Assembly: GCA_011503125.2 (NCBI GenBank)
Contig: WWBZ02000002.1
Location: 744,001 to 808,000 of the forward strand
Direction: 5' to 3'
Length of the DNA: 64,000 nt
DNA from: Botryosphaeria dothidea
Taxonomy: Eukaryota > Ascomycota > Dothideomycetes > Botryosphaeriales > Botryosphaeriaceae
The translations under genes were made by a program, and so were the position numbers. The notes beneath the pieces are model-generated. The model did no database searches. It was not told the DNA's origin and worked only from the letters and a program-made list of their open reading frames with translations. Shown piece by piece: positions 23,816 through 35,400 of this stretch (position 1 is its first letter; each line of letters starts with the position of its first letter).

Positions 23816-24028
23816 TTACAGAGGCTGCTGCAGCCGACAGTTAGCGCCGAATGCAATATTCCTACCAATGGTCAGATCAAGACGGCCAGGGAAGGAGGAA
23901 CATTCGTCCGGATGACTTCGTTAACAGGAATACGGCACATTTACATTTGCATGAGGCTTTACCTCCTAATGGAATTGCATATGTTGAAGGCCACTGTCGC
24001 ACGCCGTCGCCTACAGCATCCTGCTTCT
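23816..24028. mobile_element. MITE-like inverted-repeat element, copy 3 (degenerate)
   Basis: Starts TACAGAGGCTGCTGCAGCCG, nearly the same as the left end of copy 6, and carries CATTCGTCCGGATGACTTCG at 23902, the family core. The right core arm is decayed (GCATGAGGCTTTACCTCC). A reversed outer arm (CTACAGCATCCTGCTTCTG) closes it. It shows that the full-length element is about 210 bp. Confidence 0.6.
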
Positions 24029-25789
24029 GGACTCCCCAGGCTTCGGCCTGCGATCCAGCTTTGGGATGCGCATGCGAGAGATAGAGACTTGCCAAGCGTG
24101 CAGAATGCTTAGCGTTCTATTTCTGGGCGCGCGCAAAGTGAAATGCACACAAGCGCTGCAAGTTTTTTTGAGAAGGTTGTGCGGGAGTTCCCGCATCTTG
24201 TCCAGTCGAAGCGGAGCATTGTCGAGCACATGACTGGCTGACATTGTCTTGCAGCCTTCGACCGCCAATATAGTTCTCTGAGGAGGAGGAGCAGCAGCAG
24301 CACCGCCTCATCTTCTCATCATGCTGTGCCCCCAAAAATGAAGCGGAGCGCGCAGAGCCTTCTTTTTGTGTAGCGACCACACCACAAGGCAGTGCCGCAC
24401 TGCCAGGCAACTAAATGGAGGCAACAGGCAGACAGATGGGCAGAATGGAGCTTAGCGCCGTAAACTCCGCCTATGATTATTTGAGGGTACGCGCGTGGCG
24501 GCGAGACGGCGGCGAAGACGGCGAAGACGCCGTGGGCGCTGGAAGGAAGGATCATCAAGCCAGGAGGTGAATCCTTCGAAGCAGCGCCGCACTGACTCGC
24601 CCCCCCTCAATCCAATCAGACCAGCACCACCGCAGAAAAGCGCAAGCTGGGTGCGGTTCCGCGCCTGTGGTAAATCCCTGCCCCTCTCTTCCCCCTCTCT
24701 TGCTTGAAGGATGCGGTGAGCGGGAACAAAGAGAGGAAATGGTACCTCCTACCACACGCATGGCGCAAGGGTGCTACGCGAAAAGGGAACATCAACCCTG
24801 CCTCACACCGCCCGAGAATAGGTGTGCGAGATCTGTGCTTCCCGCTCTTTCGGAACGCGGCAGCCTAGGAAATGGCTCGATTACTGGATCCGCAAAGAGG
24901 GGGAAGGGTGTTCCTTCGGCGGGGGTGGAAATAGGGAGTCCAGTTGTAATAGGAAGGAAGAAATGGAGAATTCCGAGCCGTCTTGCTGCTTCCCAAGACT
25001 TCAGGAACCCGGTACCGGTGATTGCAGGGACAGACGAAGACGATAGAGATGAGAGATGAAAACGGAATAGTTGGGCATCAGGCCATCCAGCGATGGCTTG
25101 CAAGTCTTTCTTGGTGAGGTATAGTTGAGATTGACGAGGATGGTGGTGATGATCCCACCTCCAACAGATGCCCGGGGTGAAACACATCCCAACATGCTTC
25201 AAATCACGATCCAAGAAACCCAAGTAGATGTCTAAACATAGATTTGGAACCAAATTTCCCCAAGTGATGCCGCGATCATGCATACGTGCATACATGCAAA
25301 TCCCAAAACAACCAAACGCCGCTCTCTGCCGTGATTGAAGAACTCCTTGTAAACCGAAACCGAGCCCAACCAGAAAATGCATGTGAAAACTAGATGCGTC
25401 TTTCCCAAATGCAGAAATCCGAACAATAAAAGTGATAAAACAATGCCGGGCCATGCAATGCGCTAAAAGTAGGGTACAATGCTGTGAAAGCAAAACAGGG
25501 TATCTAGCGAGAGTCTCTTTTTGGTAGGAAAAAAACGGACCAAAAATGTACAGCGAAGGAAGCGAGCGGAGGAGTAGGAAAGGGGGTATCGATGGAAGCC
25601 AAAAATCGTAGCGAAAGTCTTTTTTCCCTCAGTGGGTATCAAGCGAAAGCGGAAATGGTATAAACAAGCGTGAGAATAATCGAGACAGATTCTCTTGCGT
25701 CTTTTTTGCGTGCGTGCAAGTTTGCATCGAGCAAGTCTTGGGGATGCTTTCGTAATAGATGCATCAAGCACAGTGGCACGTCCAGGCCT

Positions 25790-27135
25790 TCAAGGCATGT
25801 GCATGTAGGGCATGTAGCTGGAGGAGTTCTCGGGACTTGCGGTGTAGAAGGCGGCCTGCTGGGGCTCTTCCTGGGTGGTCATGAAGGGCGTTGCGCTGGG
25901 GTCCATTTCGGCCCACTTCCGGGCGCACTGTTTGGCGGTCCATTTGTCTGAGGCGCCGAATTCAAGCATCTTCAGTAGGATAGTTAGCAAATTGACTCAC
26001 TTGATCCAAGACGGATGGTACACACCTTTGCAGCGATGATCTCGAACTTGCTCTCCCTCCAGTAGTCGTGGGCCATGCGCAGAGCCTTCACATCGGCATC
26101 AGTCCAGACCCGAAGACGCTCCCTCAACCTCTTCAGGCGCATCTGCAGAGCAGGGATCTGGTAAGTCTTGCCCACATCTGTCTGGAAGCGAGCGGCGATG
26201 TCCTTCCAGGGAAGAGCTTCCTCGTCCTTGAGCTTGAGGAGCAACCTGTCCTCCTCGCCGAGCTCCTGGACCTGCAGGGTACCATGGCCGGTGGAAGAAG
26301 CGGTCGACTTGCGGCGCTTCAGGTCACTCATCTCAGAGTCCTCTTCCAGGCCGCGTTTTGTCCTAGAGGCAAGAAGCTGCATGCCACTTGGGTGGGGGGC
26401 GATGGGAGGGTACATGCGGACGGGGCGCGGGGCATGCATCTCGGGAGTCGGGGCACTGCTCTGCGGAGGGCTTGATGCAAGAACTGCGGGCTGGTGGTGT
26501 CCGCTGCTGGCGAACATGGCCTCGTCGATGCTTGCGTGGGAGATGCCGAGGGCGTTAGTGTTGGACGGCCAGTTGAAGGCTCGGCTGCCGCCTGGAGTAA
26601 CGGGGCTGAAGACACTCGGGCTGCTGCGAGGACGCGGGGGCAGGCTGTCGAAGGGAGCAGTAAAACCGTAGGTGTAGGTGGTCTCGAATCCGCGTTGGTT
26701 GTTGTTGTTGTAGAGATGAGAATAGTCGAAGTGGGTGGGGATGGCGAGGCGTGGTGGCTCGGTTGGCGGCTTGGAATAGTCTAACGAGAAGGGCACAGCT
26801 CCAGACACACTCGGGTAGCTTCCAGAATCGCCAGCGGCACTCGTGGTATAGCTGAGCATGGGCGTCGCGGCACCGCTGGATTTTGCGTGCTCGGGCAGCG
26901 GTGAGAAGCCGGCGGACGAGACGGAGGGAGTGACGTAGGGATTCACGAATCCAAAGTGGGCATCGTAGGGAGCCTTGAGGAAGTCAATCGGGGCAGCTCG
27001 GCGGGGCGTGGACTGAGGCACACGTACGTTGACGGGCATGCTCGTGGCGTACCAGTCGTGGGAGGAAGCGTCCATGTCGTCCTGCTGCACCTGGGCAGTG
27101 GATACATAAGGCACTGGAGACTCGGAGGCGGACAT
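25790..27135 (-). CDS. Myb/SANT-like DNA-binding protein
   Basis: Two exons (26026-27135, 25790-25969) are joined over a 56-base intron (GTGTGT...CTGAAG with CTAAC branch) to give 429 residues. MSASESPVPYV is the first ATG in the frame. The first 280 residues are Pro/Ser/Tyr-rich and low complexity, like an activation or scaffold region. A basic KRRK stretch at about 300 may be a nuclear signal. Two tandem Myb/SANT-like repeats follow at the C-terminus. The first is EEDRLLLKLKDEEALPWKDIAARF...RLKRLRERLRV. The second is WTDADVKALRMAHDYWRESKFEIIAAKM, continuing into WTAKQCARKWAEMDP across the splice site. Tryptophan spacing is incomplete in the first repeat. A transcriptional role in the nucleus is inferred. 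The upstream region is about 2.2 kb without a gene, as often seen for developmental regulators. Confidence 0.75.
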
Positions 27136-28563
27136 GGTGAGATAAGAACTAGGAGCGAGGTGGTGATGTCTGACAAAGGAAAACGGGCTTCGGCTGACGG
27201 CGGCCGCGACTATTTGTCTGGCAGCCAATCTCGGGCACGATCTGGAGATGTGTAGAAGCACGAGTCACTCGGCCAGATCAGGCAGGCTAGGCGGGAAGGC
27301 TGAGCGCGGGCTGAAGCGCGCCAGAGCAATCTGCGAGGATTTGCTTGAGGACGGATAAGGCGCACATGCTCGCATGGACACAGGCACGGTGTGGCTAGGG
27401 CGGGCGCCAGATTTAGAAAGATGGTGGAGCGGCGGCCGTTGCTTGCTCCCAGCTGCCATACCCGGCGCTGCGGCGCGGCGAGGGCGCCTCAGCGGTAGAG
27501 ACCGTCCGTCCCTGCGCAAGCGATCGTCGCCGGGATGCACGGTGCGAGAGCGAGCAGCGCACTGTGGAGCGTTGGAAGCTGCAGGATTCACATCCCCGCC
27601 GGACCATGACCGCCTGTGAAACGGCCCCGGCCACCTTGTTCCCGGCATCCGCGTGGCAGGGCCGAGATGCCATGGGTGCGATTCCGGCAGGCGGGCTGCT
27701 GGGAGAGGCCGGCCGCCTGCTTGGTGTTGCAGCGCGATGCTCAACCACGCTGACAGCTTGACGCGCGCGCACACCGGCGGTGTACAGACGCGCCAGACGC
27801 AGCGAGACAAATGCGGCGGCCGCTTCGTCCCGGACCAGGTCATCCCCGCCACTGCGCTCCAGCGGCCAACGGCGTCGAGGGCGGTGGAGCTGGAGGCTTT
27901 GGGCGCAGCGGTGGGCTGGAGCAATCCTTCTGCACGTCTTCCAGCGCGCGCCCGTTTCAGCGGCCCCGGCATCGCGATCCTTCGAACGGTGGATGGCGTT
28001 TGGCGTGATGCGGTGGTGAGTGGTCGTCGCTTGGCCCTGGTCGCTTCTCCACGCCAGACCAAGTGACACGGCGCCGACATGGGAATCTGCCATAATTTGG
28101 GGGCCAGCCGACTCAGCCCCCCCTGCACTGGCGCCCGATCCGTCATTTACTCCGCTTTTGCTCCCAAATATAGCCCCCCGCGACGCGAACCCGCCCCCGA
28201 TCGACCCATCACACCGACTCGCTACAGGTTAATGGCGGATAAAACCTCCCGAAGGATTCTTACCGCCCAAATTGCGTCTGCAAGTGATCTCCAGTGCTGC
28301 TATCTTTACCGTCTGCTCTCCACACTCTCCCCTTTGGCACCTCGCTTCGTCCTCCTCTTTAAGCTTGCCGGAGCCACTCAGCGCCGCCGGACCGCGCCCT
28401 TCTGCGTTCTGTCCTCATCCAGGATTGCTATGCCTGACCTGACCGCTGCCCGCGCAAACAGACGCTCCGCGCTCAACGTCACTGCATTCCAGAAGCCCGT
28501 TGCGTTGAAACAGTCTCGAGCACGAGAGCTGCAGACGCCATGCGTTCTGCACCTGCGCCGTTG

Positions 28564-28594
<31 letters not shown>

Positions 28595-29331
28595 CAACTC
28601 GTGGCACTGCAGACATGCGCATGCCCGCTTGACGTTCTCGACCTCAAATACCTCTCACGCCTGACATCAGAAAGTTTGACCTGCGCTGCTAGAGCGTCGT
28701 CACCACAGTCAACTGCGTGCCTGTCTAGCGCCTCGCACGAATAGCCCGAGGGCTGACGACACTGCAGTACAAGAGACAAACTGCGAGATAATTGTAGCAC
28801 AAACCACCACCACACCTATTAGCGTCTGCTTTGCGAGCGTTCGCCGACGCAAGGAGCCGAAGGAACGGCAAGCGGATCTCGGAGCATCCGAGTCTTACTC
28901 AGACCCTTGAATGCCACAAGGATTACGTCTATTCCTGTGACACACGCATCTGCTCCTCTTCTCGTCATCATCAAATTTTACTATGATCGAGTTTGATGAG
29001 CCTTCGGCTCGTCTCAGCCGTCAGCACAGGTGTTTCTGCTTTTGGCACATCTGAATGGTGGCTTCCATCCATCTCTCGAAACGGCAGCAACAGGACCTCC
29101 ACCCTTAGCCGCCGCCATCTCCGTCTCTCCAGCTCTCTGCCAGCTGTGCCCGTGATTCGGAAGTAACTCCGTTCTGCTCGATTTAGCACATCACCCATCC
29201 AGGATTCGACCGCTGAGCCTCAATTTTAACATCTCGTACTGCAACCCTATCCCAACCTTCGCGTGCGAACCGCTCAGATCCTTTGAACTACCATCTTTAA
29301 CATCACCGGGTCCAGAGCGTAGTCTGGGACT
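27136..29331. other. Long upstream region of the Myb-like gene; no gene seen
   Basis: About 2.2 kb between the Myb-like start codon and the 3' end of the asparagine-synthetase-like gene. GC-rich at 27.3-28.1 kb. Several open frames overlap on both strands with no recognisable protein, so I treat it as promoter and untranslated leader. A (CA)n microsatellite lies at 28564-28593. Confidence 0.45.
28564..28593. repeat. (CA)15 microsatellite
   Basis: A pure run of about fifteen CA dinucleotides in non-coding sequence. Likely length-polymorphic between strains. Confidence 0.9.
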
Positions 29332-31876
29332 TCAGCCACTCCACCAACTTGGAGCGTTTGCCTTCTTGACGTCAAACCGCTTGCCGAGTACAATCCATTG
29401 CCCCACACTCGTCGCAGCTCGCATCGCAGAAGGATTGCCCTCTTCGAACGCCTTCTTTACCAGATACCTGGCTTTATTCCAGTCGACGAATCCCAAACTT
29501 TCCACATTCTCGCGAGATATCAACCGCGAGAAGAGTTGGTGGAGAGGACCGTTGACCGGAAACAGTGTAGGTGCCGAGTACGCTATTTTCGGACCAACAG
29601 TTAGTCAAATGGACACATTTAGCTAGCAATAATTCCCCCAACACGACACTAGACGAAATTGCTGCAGCTTCTCAAACAGCGAACCATCAGTGTTTTCAGG
29701 ACAGGTGTCGAATCGATAGCGAAGACAACACGAAGACTTTTGCAATGCCTGGGGCAACTCACGGTGTTTCTTTCTCTCGTACAGCTCCTTCGTGATGAAA
29801 GGTTTGCTCGCTTCCCGCAAAATCCACTTCTCCACGAACCTCTGATCCTTCTCATCCCATCTGATCTTGACACTTGGCGGCAATCCGTTGACGTACTCCG
29901 TTAAATGATGGTCCAAGAAAGGTGTCCTTGCCTCCAGACTGTGCGCCATCTCCGTACGATCTCCCAAACAGGACAAGAAACTGTTTGCCAGATGGCCTTT
30001 TGACCACACATACATCGCAGAATTTAGCGGATGCCACTTGTTCATCATCGTGTCTCTTGTCCGACCGTCGACATCATTGGCAACGGTAAGACGAGGGTCA
30101 AAAATGCCATGGACGTCGTAAGTCCAGGGAGCACACACGTCGAAACCCCACGCCGTCATATACGCGGGTGTTTTGATCCCATTTAGCATGCGCTCGGCAA
30201 CCGACGTCTCTGTTCTGACACAGTCCATGCCAATGGCTTTATAGTTTCGTTCCGCCAACGCCTCCATCTCCTCACGTAATCTCTCGCGTTTCTCTTCCGG
30301 TAATGGGTTGGCTGGCCAGGAGACATCAGGCTCGCGGAGATAATCTGGGAGGTATGTAGGGTTGTAACCTGCAAAGTTCTCATCAGAGCCCTCGCCGGTC
30401 AGCACGACCTTGAACCCCACTTCCCGTGGGACTTCTGAAAGTGCAAATTTTCCAATGTAGTTGAGATCTGGCATATGGTGTTCGCAATGGTAAGTGGCAT
30501 CTTCAAAATATGCTGCCAGCTCCGCTTCGCCCATATGCTTCTTGTGGAACTTCACTCCCAGAAAATCTGCTGTGCGGTTCGCAATTGCTGCAAGCCGTCA
30601 GTATGTCAGTATCAATGAGAGACCAGTTCCAGAAAAATAGCAACACAGTGGGCAAATGCGTGGGGAGTGGAAGCATTGGTCCGGATGAAAGTGCTCAACA
30701 GAGATGGTTACTTTTACGTAGGGATGAATGCTTCCACTCCTCACGCATTTGTTTTTGCTGTTGCAATTCTTCTGAATCGAAGTCGTAGTTGAGTGGGCTG
30801 ATTTTCTTACATGATTCGTCGTAACCGCTTTCTTCATCAAATGCAATTCCAAAGCAACTTACTCGATCCGTCTCGTTCTCGTTACCTATCTTCTCTCCTC
30901 TCTCCTTTACCAGGTGCGTCACCATCCCCGCAATCACCGAGGAGTCAATACCACCACTGAGGTAAATCCCCACCGGAACATCTGCACGAAGCCTGATCCG
31001 AACAGCTTCCAACAGCCGCTCCCGCACACCCTCAATCATCTCCTGCTCACTCCTCTGCTCCGGCACGCGCTGAAAGAAAGAGTCAGCACCCCATCCGCCA
31101 AATACAAGCCAACCACCTACCTTATCAGGATACTCGATATCCCAATACGGCCTCTCCTCCACACCCCCGAACCCCTGACACACGATATAGTGCCCCGGCC
31201 GCACCTTTCGCACGCCCCTAAACAGCGTCCGCGCATCGTGGTTCCAACCCGCCTCCATCAGGCTCGCGACATCCCACTCGGGCGCCCACCCGAACGGCAG
31301 CCACGCCTTCTGCTCCGCTGCGACCTCGACTCGTTCCTTATTGACCCGCCAGAACAGCGGCTTGATGCCGTAGCGGTCGCGCGCCGCGACGAACAGCCGC
31401 GTGCGCGCGTCGTACAGGCACAGCGCAAACTCGCCGCGCAGGTGGGAGAGGAAGGACAGGCCGTGCGCCTGGTAGAGCGCGATGACAAGCTCGCAGTCGC
31501 TGTGCCCGGCGAAAGGGTAGGTGGGGAGCGTGGAGCGAAGCGCGTCGTAGTCGTAGAGCTCGCCGTTGACGACGGCGTGGATGTCTGAGGAGGGGGAGTG
31601 GAAGGGCTGGGCGCCGGTGGGGTGTAGGTCGTTGATAGCGAGGCGGACGTGGCCAAGTGCTGCGTGTGGGTGGGTTAATGGGGGGACGGTTGGTGGAGAA
31701 GGGGTGGTAGAGGAGTGAAGCGCACCGACTCTGTTGTCGTCGCTGATCCATTGGCCGCGGGAGTCGGGCCCGCGGTGTTTGATTGCTTCGAGGCTGGCAG
31801 AGAGCTTTTGGGAAAGTTGGGTCCGGTCGATGGCGGATGGGTCGCCTTGGTGGACGACGCAACTTATCCCACACAT
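29332..31876 (-). CDS. Asparagine-synthetase-family glutamine amidotransferase
   Basis: Four exons (31121-31876, 30811-31069, 30587 down to 29763, 29582 down to 29332) give 696 residues over introns of 51, 223 and 180 bases. Residues 1-240 are a class II glutaminase domain with the catalytic Cys directly after Met (MCGISC), HRGPDSRG, VNGELYDYDALR and DRYGIKPLFW. The synthetase domain has the ATP pyrophosphatase loop YLSGGIDSS (Ser about 290), VLTGEGSDENFAGY and LEARTPFLDHHL. It would transfer glutamine ammonia to an acyl-adenylate such as aspartate. Family members of this length in filamentous fungi are distinct from the roughly 570-residue housekeeping enzyme, so the acceptor is uncertain. 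The 51-base intron has no stop and is a multiple of three. The 223-base intron carries a MITE-like element. Frame continuity holds across all three junctions (YPDK/RVPEQ; GYDES/SIANRTADFLG; YERKKHP/YSAPTLFPVNG). Confidence 0.88.
30631..30773. mobile_element. MITE-like inverted-repeat element, copy 4, inside an intron
   Basis: Arms AGAAAAATAGCAACA (30631) and reversed AGAAGAATTGCAACA (ending 30773) enclose matching AAATGCGTG-GGAGTGGAAG cores. The core is the same as in the other copies (GGAGTGGAAGCATT; CTTCCACTCC). It lies entirely in the second intron (30588-30810) of the asparagine-synthetase-like gene and makes up about two thirds of it. Confidence 0.8.
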
Positions 31877-32403
31877 TGTGACGGTGAGGGATGTCTGAGT
31901 ATGGTGGAGCAGAAATTGTATATATCAAAACTAAGCCTGAGATTTAGGCGTGAGACTGAAGGCGCAATTGCTCGATAATCGCATTCGAACATCGCTGACG
32001 TAGACATCTTTAGTGCGTGCGCCAATTGCTCAAGCTCCGGTAATGGACTCTAAAAATGCAACTGCGTAGGGAGTAGAAGCATTCATCCGGATGTAAGTGT
32101 AAGTGTATTGCACTTTTTCTGACAAAGCCGTCTGGATAAATACTTCCACTCCCCATAGTAGCATTAATTCGATCTTTTTCTAACTTGGTGGGAATTTCGC
32201 ATTTAGCGCTACTCGCGTTTGCTTGTTACGGAAACCGATTTCATGACGTCATCTGAGGGATGTGGGGTTCATCGGATGCGTGACTTCGCGTGGACCTGGT
32301 CGCGCGCTTCACGCGTCTCATCTTCCCCCCTCCCGCAACTTCCACTTTTTGCTTCCCACCGAACATCTTCACCCCAACACCACCCAACGCGACATGAAGA
32401 TCG
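31877..32403. other. Divergent promoter region with one MITE-like element
   Basis: Lies between the start codons of the asparagine-synthetase-like gene (minus) and the SNF2-family gene (plus). It holds copy 5 of the palindromic family. No gene is seen. Confidence 0.55.
32010..32185. mobile_element. MITE-like inverted-repeat element, copy 5
   Basis: The left part (GGTAATGGACTCTAAAAATG, then CAACTGCGTAGGGAGTAG) aligns base for base with copy 2 across about 35 bases outside the core. The core arms are GTAGAAGCATTCATCCGGAT (from 32073) and its partner ending CTTCCACTCCCC near 32154. The centre repeats GTAAGT. Outer limits are approximate. Confidence 0.75.
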
Positions 32404-35400
32404 ATGGCGACCACCGCGCAAAAGCCTTCGCGGACCGCAACCCGCCGGCGGTACGCTGCCGATGAAGTAAACAGGATGGAAGGGGAGGATGAGGGCAACA
32501 GCGACCTGGAGATTTCCAACGTTGTCCGCAGAGAAGTGGATCTAGACTTCTACATCAAAGGTGAGTACAACCCAGAAAACATCACATACACTCCATCTGG
32601 AAGTCTGACGCTTCTTGCTCCACAGACGTTGTTGCCGAGCCTGACGATGGTCCTGAAACTGCCGACGAGACGACCGACGATGCCGACGAAGGGGAACATG
32701 GCAACTCAGAAAGCCGTGACCACAGTCAGCCCCGTAAGATCGAATTTTCCGATGACGAGGATGCTGAAGCTGCATATAATGCGTTCAAGAACCGGAAGGC
32801 GGTGAAGAGGAAACGAGCCGCAGCCATCACCCGAAAGGCAAAAGCTGCTGCTGCTGGAAATGCTTCGAGCATGGTCGGCAGACGTGTACGCCCGCGTCTT
32901 CGTATCGGCGAGGATGGAAGGCCCGGACTAAATAAACAGAAGACTTTTGAGGGCAATTCTGATGAAGAGGCTGAAGAACTAATGGACGAGCTTCTTCCTG
33001 ACTATCTCAAGGACCGTAAAAGCAGGTTCGAAGATGCGCGCGAAACAATGGGTGAAGCCGGCCTTCTGATTCCTCCGGACTTTGACGGCGTGTACTTCTC
33101 TGACGATGAGAGATTGGAGCACCTTCGAGAGAAGCCTGTCTTCCCAGGCCGAAAGCCGATTCGGGAGTACAAAGATATTTTGATCCCGACAACGGCAGGC
33201 GTCATCCCAGCTTCTATTGCTCAATGGCTTCGCGAATATCAAGTTGAAGGCGTGAGCTTTCTCCATGAAAAATTCGTCTATCAAAGAGGTGGAATCCTTG
33301 GTGATGATATGGGCTTGGGTAAAACCATCCAGGTCATCGCCTTTCTGACTGCAGCTTTCGGTAAAACAGGAGATGAGAGAGATCAGAAGCGAATGCGTAA
33401 GATGCGTCAGGCTGACCGGGACTACCCCAGTGTACTTATTGTGTGCCCTGGCACTCTTTTGGAAAATTGGAAGTCCGAGCTGACAGACTGGGGCTGGTGG
33501 CACATTTACACGTATCATGGCTCGCCTGCTGACAAGGAAACGGCACTGAGGGCTGCTACGAAAGGCCGTGCCGAGATCGTACTGACTACCTACACCACAT
33601 ATCGAAACAACCGGAGTGAGATCAACACCGTCGATTGGGACTGCGTAATCGCCGATGAATGCCACATCATCAAAAGTCGGACCTCTGAAATCACTCAGGC
33701 TATGAATGAGATCAATGCTCTTTGCAGGATAGGCCTGACGGGTACTGCTATTCAGAACAATTATTACGAGCTGTGGACTCTTCTCAATTGGACTAATCCT
33801 GGAAGGTTTGGTGGGCTTGCAACATGGAAACACTGCATCAGTGAGCCCCTCAAGATGGGACAAGCTCATGATGCAACGTATCAACAGCTTGCCAAAGCCC
33901 GAAAGACGGCAAAGTCACTGGTGAACAACCTTTTACCTCAATTCTTTCTTCGTCGGATGAAGTCATTGATTGCACATGAACTTCCCAAGAAGAGTGATAT
34001 AGTTGGTAAGACTCCTTGAACCACCCCGCAACAACAAAACGTCTCTAACTCGATACCTAGTATTCTGTCCCCTCACGGAATCGCAGGCTGAGGCATACGA
34101 GAATTACGTCACAAGCGATCTCGTCGAGTACATACGACAATCCACGGAGCTTTGTGACTGTGGTTCTCACAAAAAGCGGGGATGGTGCTGCCACACCGAA
34201 ATCCCAGGTCACGGAAAATGGCAGAATCACGTCTTCCCCTCCATGGCAACACTTCAGAAACTTACCAACCATCTCGCCCTCATCATACCTAGCAGCGTTG
34301 ATTCAAATGAGAAACAGGCCCGGGATCTAGATGATCTCCAGGTTGCTATGCCTGATCAGTGGAAAGACCTGTTTCGGCAACGGGACAACATCACGAACTT
34401 TGCCAAGCAGGAGTTTTGCGGAAAGTGGAAGGTCCTCAGGAGACTTCTTCAATTCTGGTACTCAAATGGCGATAAGGTTCTGGTTTTCAGCCACAGCGTC
34501 CGACTTCTGCAGATGTTGCGGATGCTTTTCACGAGCACGACGACTTACAACGTGAGCTACCTGGACGGCAGCATGAAATATGAAGACCGACAACAAGCAG
34601 TCAATGATTTTAATGCTGATCCTGAGCAATTCGTTTTCCTCATCAGCACAAGGGCGGGAGGTGTCGGATTGAACATAACCTCGGCAAACAAGGTTGTGGT
34701 TTTCGATCCTAATTGGAACCCGGCATACGACCTGCAAGCTCAAGATCGAGCCTACCGGATTGGGCAGCTCCGAGACGTTGAGGTTTTTCGCTTGATCAGC
34801 GCGGGGACTATCGAAGAGATAGTTTATGCGCGCCAAATTTACAAGCAGCAGCAAGCCAACATCGGCTATAATGCCTCGAATGAGCGGCGCTACTTTCGCG
34901 GAGTCCAGGACCAGAAGGAGAAGAAAGGGGAAATTTTCGGACTGGCGAACCTCTTCTCGTACCAAGGCGACAACATAGTGCTGCGAGACATTGTCAACAA
35001 AACCAACATTGCCGAGTCTCGTGTTGGCGTCTCAGTAATTGGCCTGGACGGCTACAGCGAAGAGGACGAAGATGACCCTCTGTCAAGCGGAGAACACGAG
35101 GATGCGGTCATGAGCCAATTATCAGATCTGATCGAAAAAGGCAGCGTGGACGACTTAACGAAGAGCCTGAAGTCGGCCCTGAAAAAGTCGGATGCCGTCC
35201 AGGCTATCCTCGCAGGCGCGGGAGTCCAATACACGCACGAAAATAGCGAAGTCATCGGCACTTCAAAGGTAGAAGCGCACCTTAGCCGAAGGGCTGCGGA
35301 GAACGAGAACGATGTTGACTACATCGACAAGCATGTGTTTGCGCCAAGTCAAAGTCAAAAGGACGGGGACGTGGGCGGAAATAGCTCCGACACGGATGTC

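Larger units (their letters stand above)
21093..25789. other. Gene-poor stretch with simple repeats and two MITE-like elements
   Basis: About 4.7 kb between two convergent genes (MFS transporter and Myb-like regulator). I find no convincing gene. Many open frames occur on both strands because stops are scarce in the GC-rich parts, but none resembles a protein. The stretch holds MITE-like copies 2 and 3, an alternating CG tract near 22349-22362, a GTC/GAC palindrome and a GGA tract. Part of 24.8-25.8 kb may be the 3' untranslated region of the Myb-like gene. Confidence 0.5.

Noticed and set aside
24792..25493. Open frame of about 233 codons on the minus strand
   Set aside because: No recognisable domain, no splice context and unusual composition; more likely 3' untranslated sequence of the Myb-like gene.
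27265..28146. Open frame of about 293 codons upstream of the Myb-like gene
   Set aside because: It overlaps other open frames on both strands in a GC-rich segment and reads as Arg/Pro/Ser-rich low complexity.
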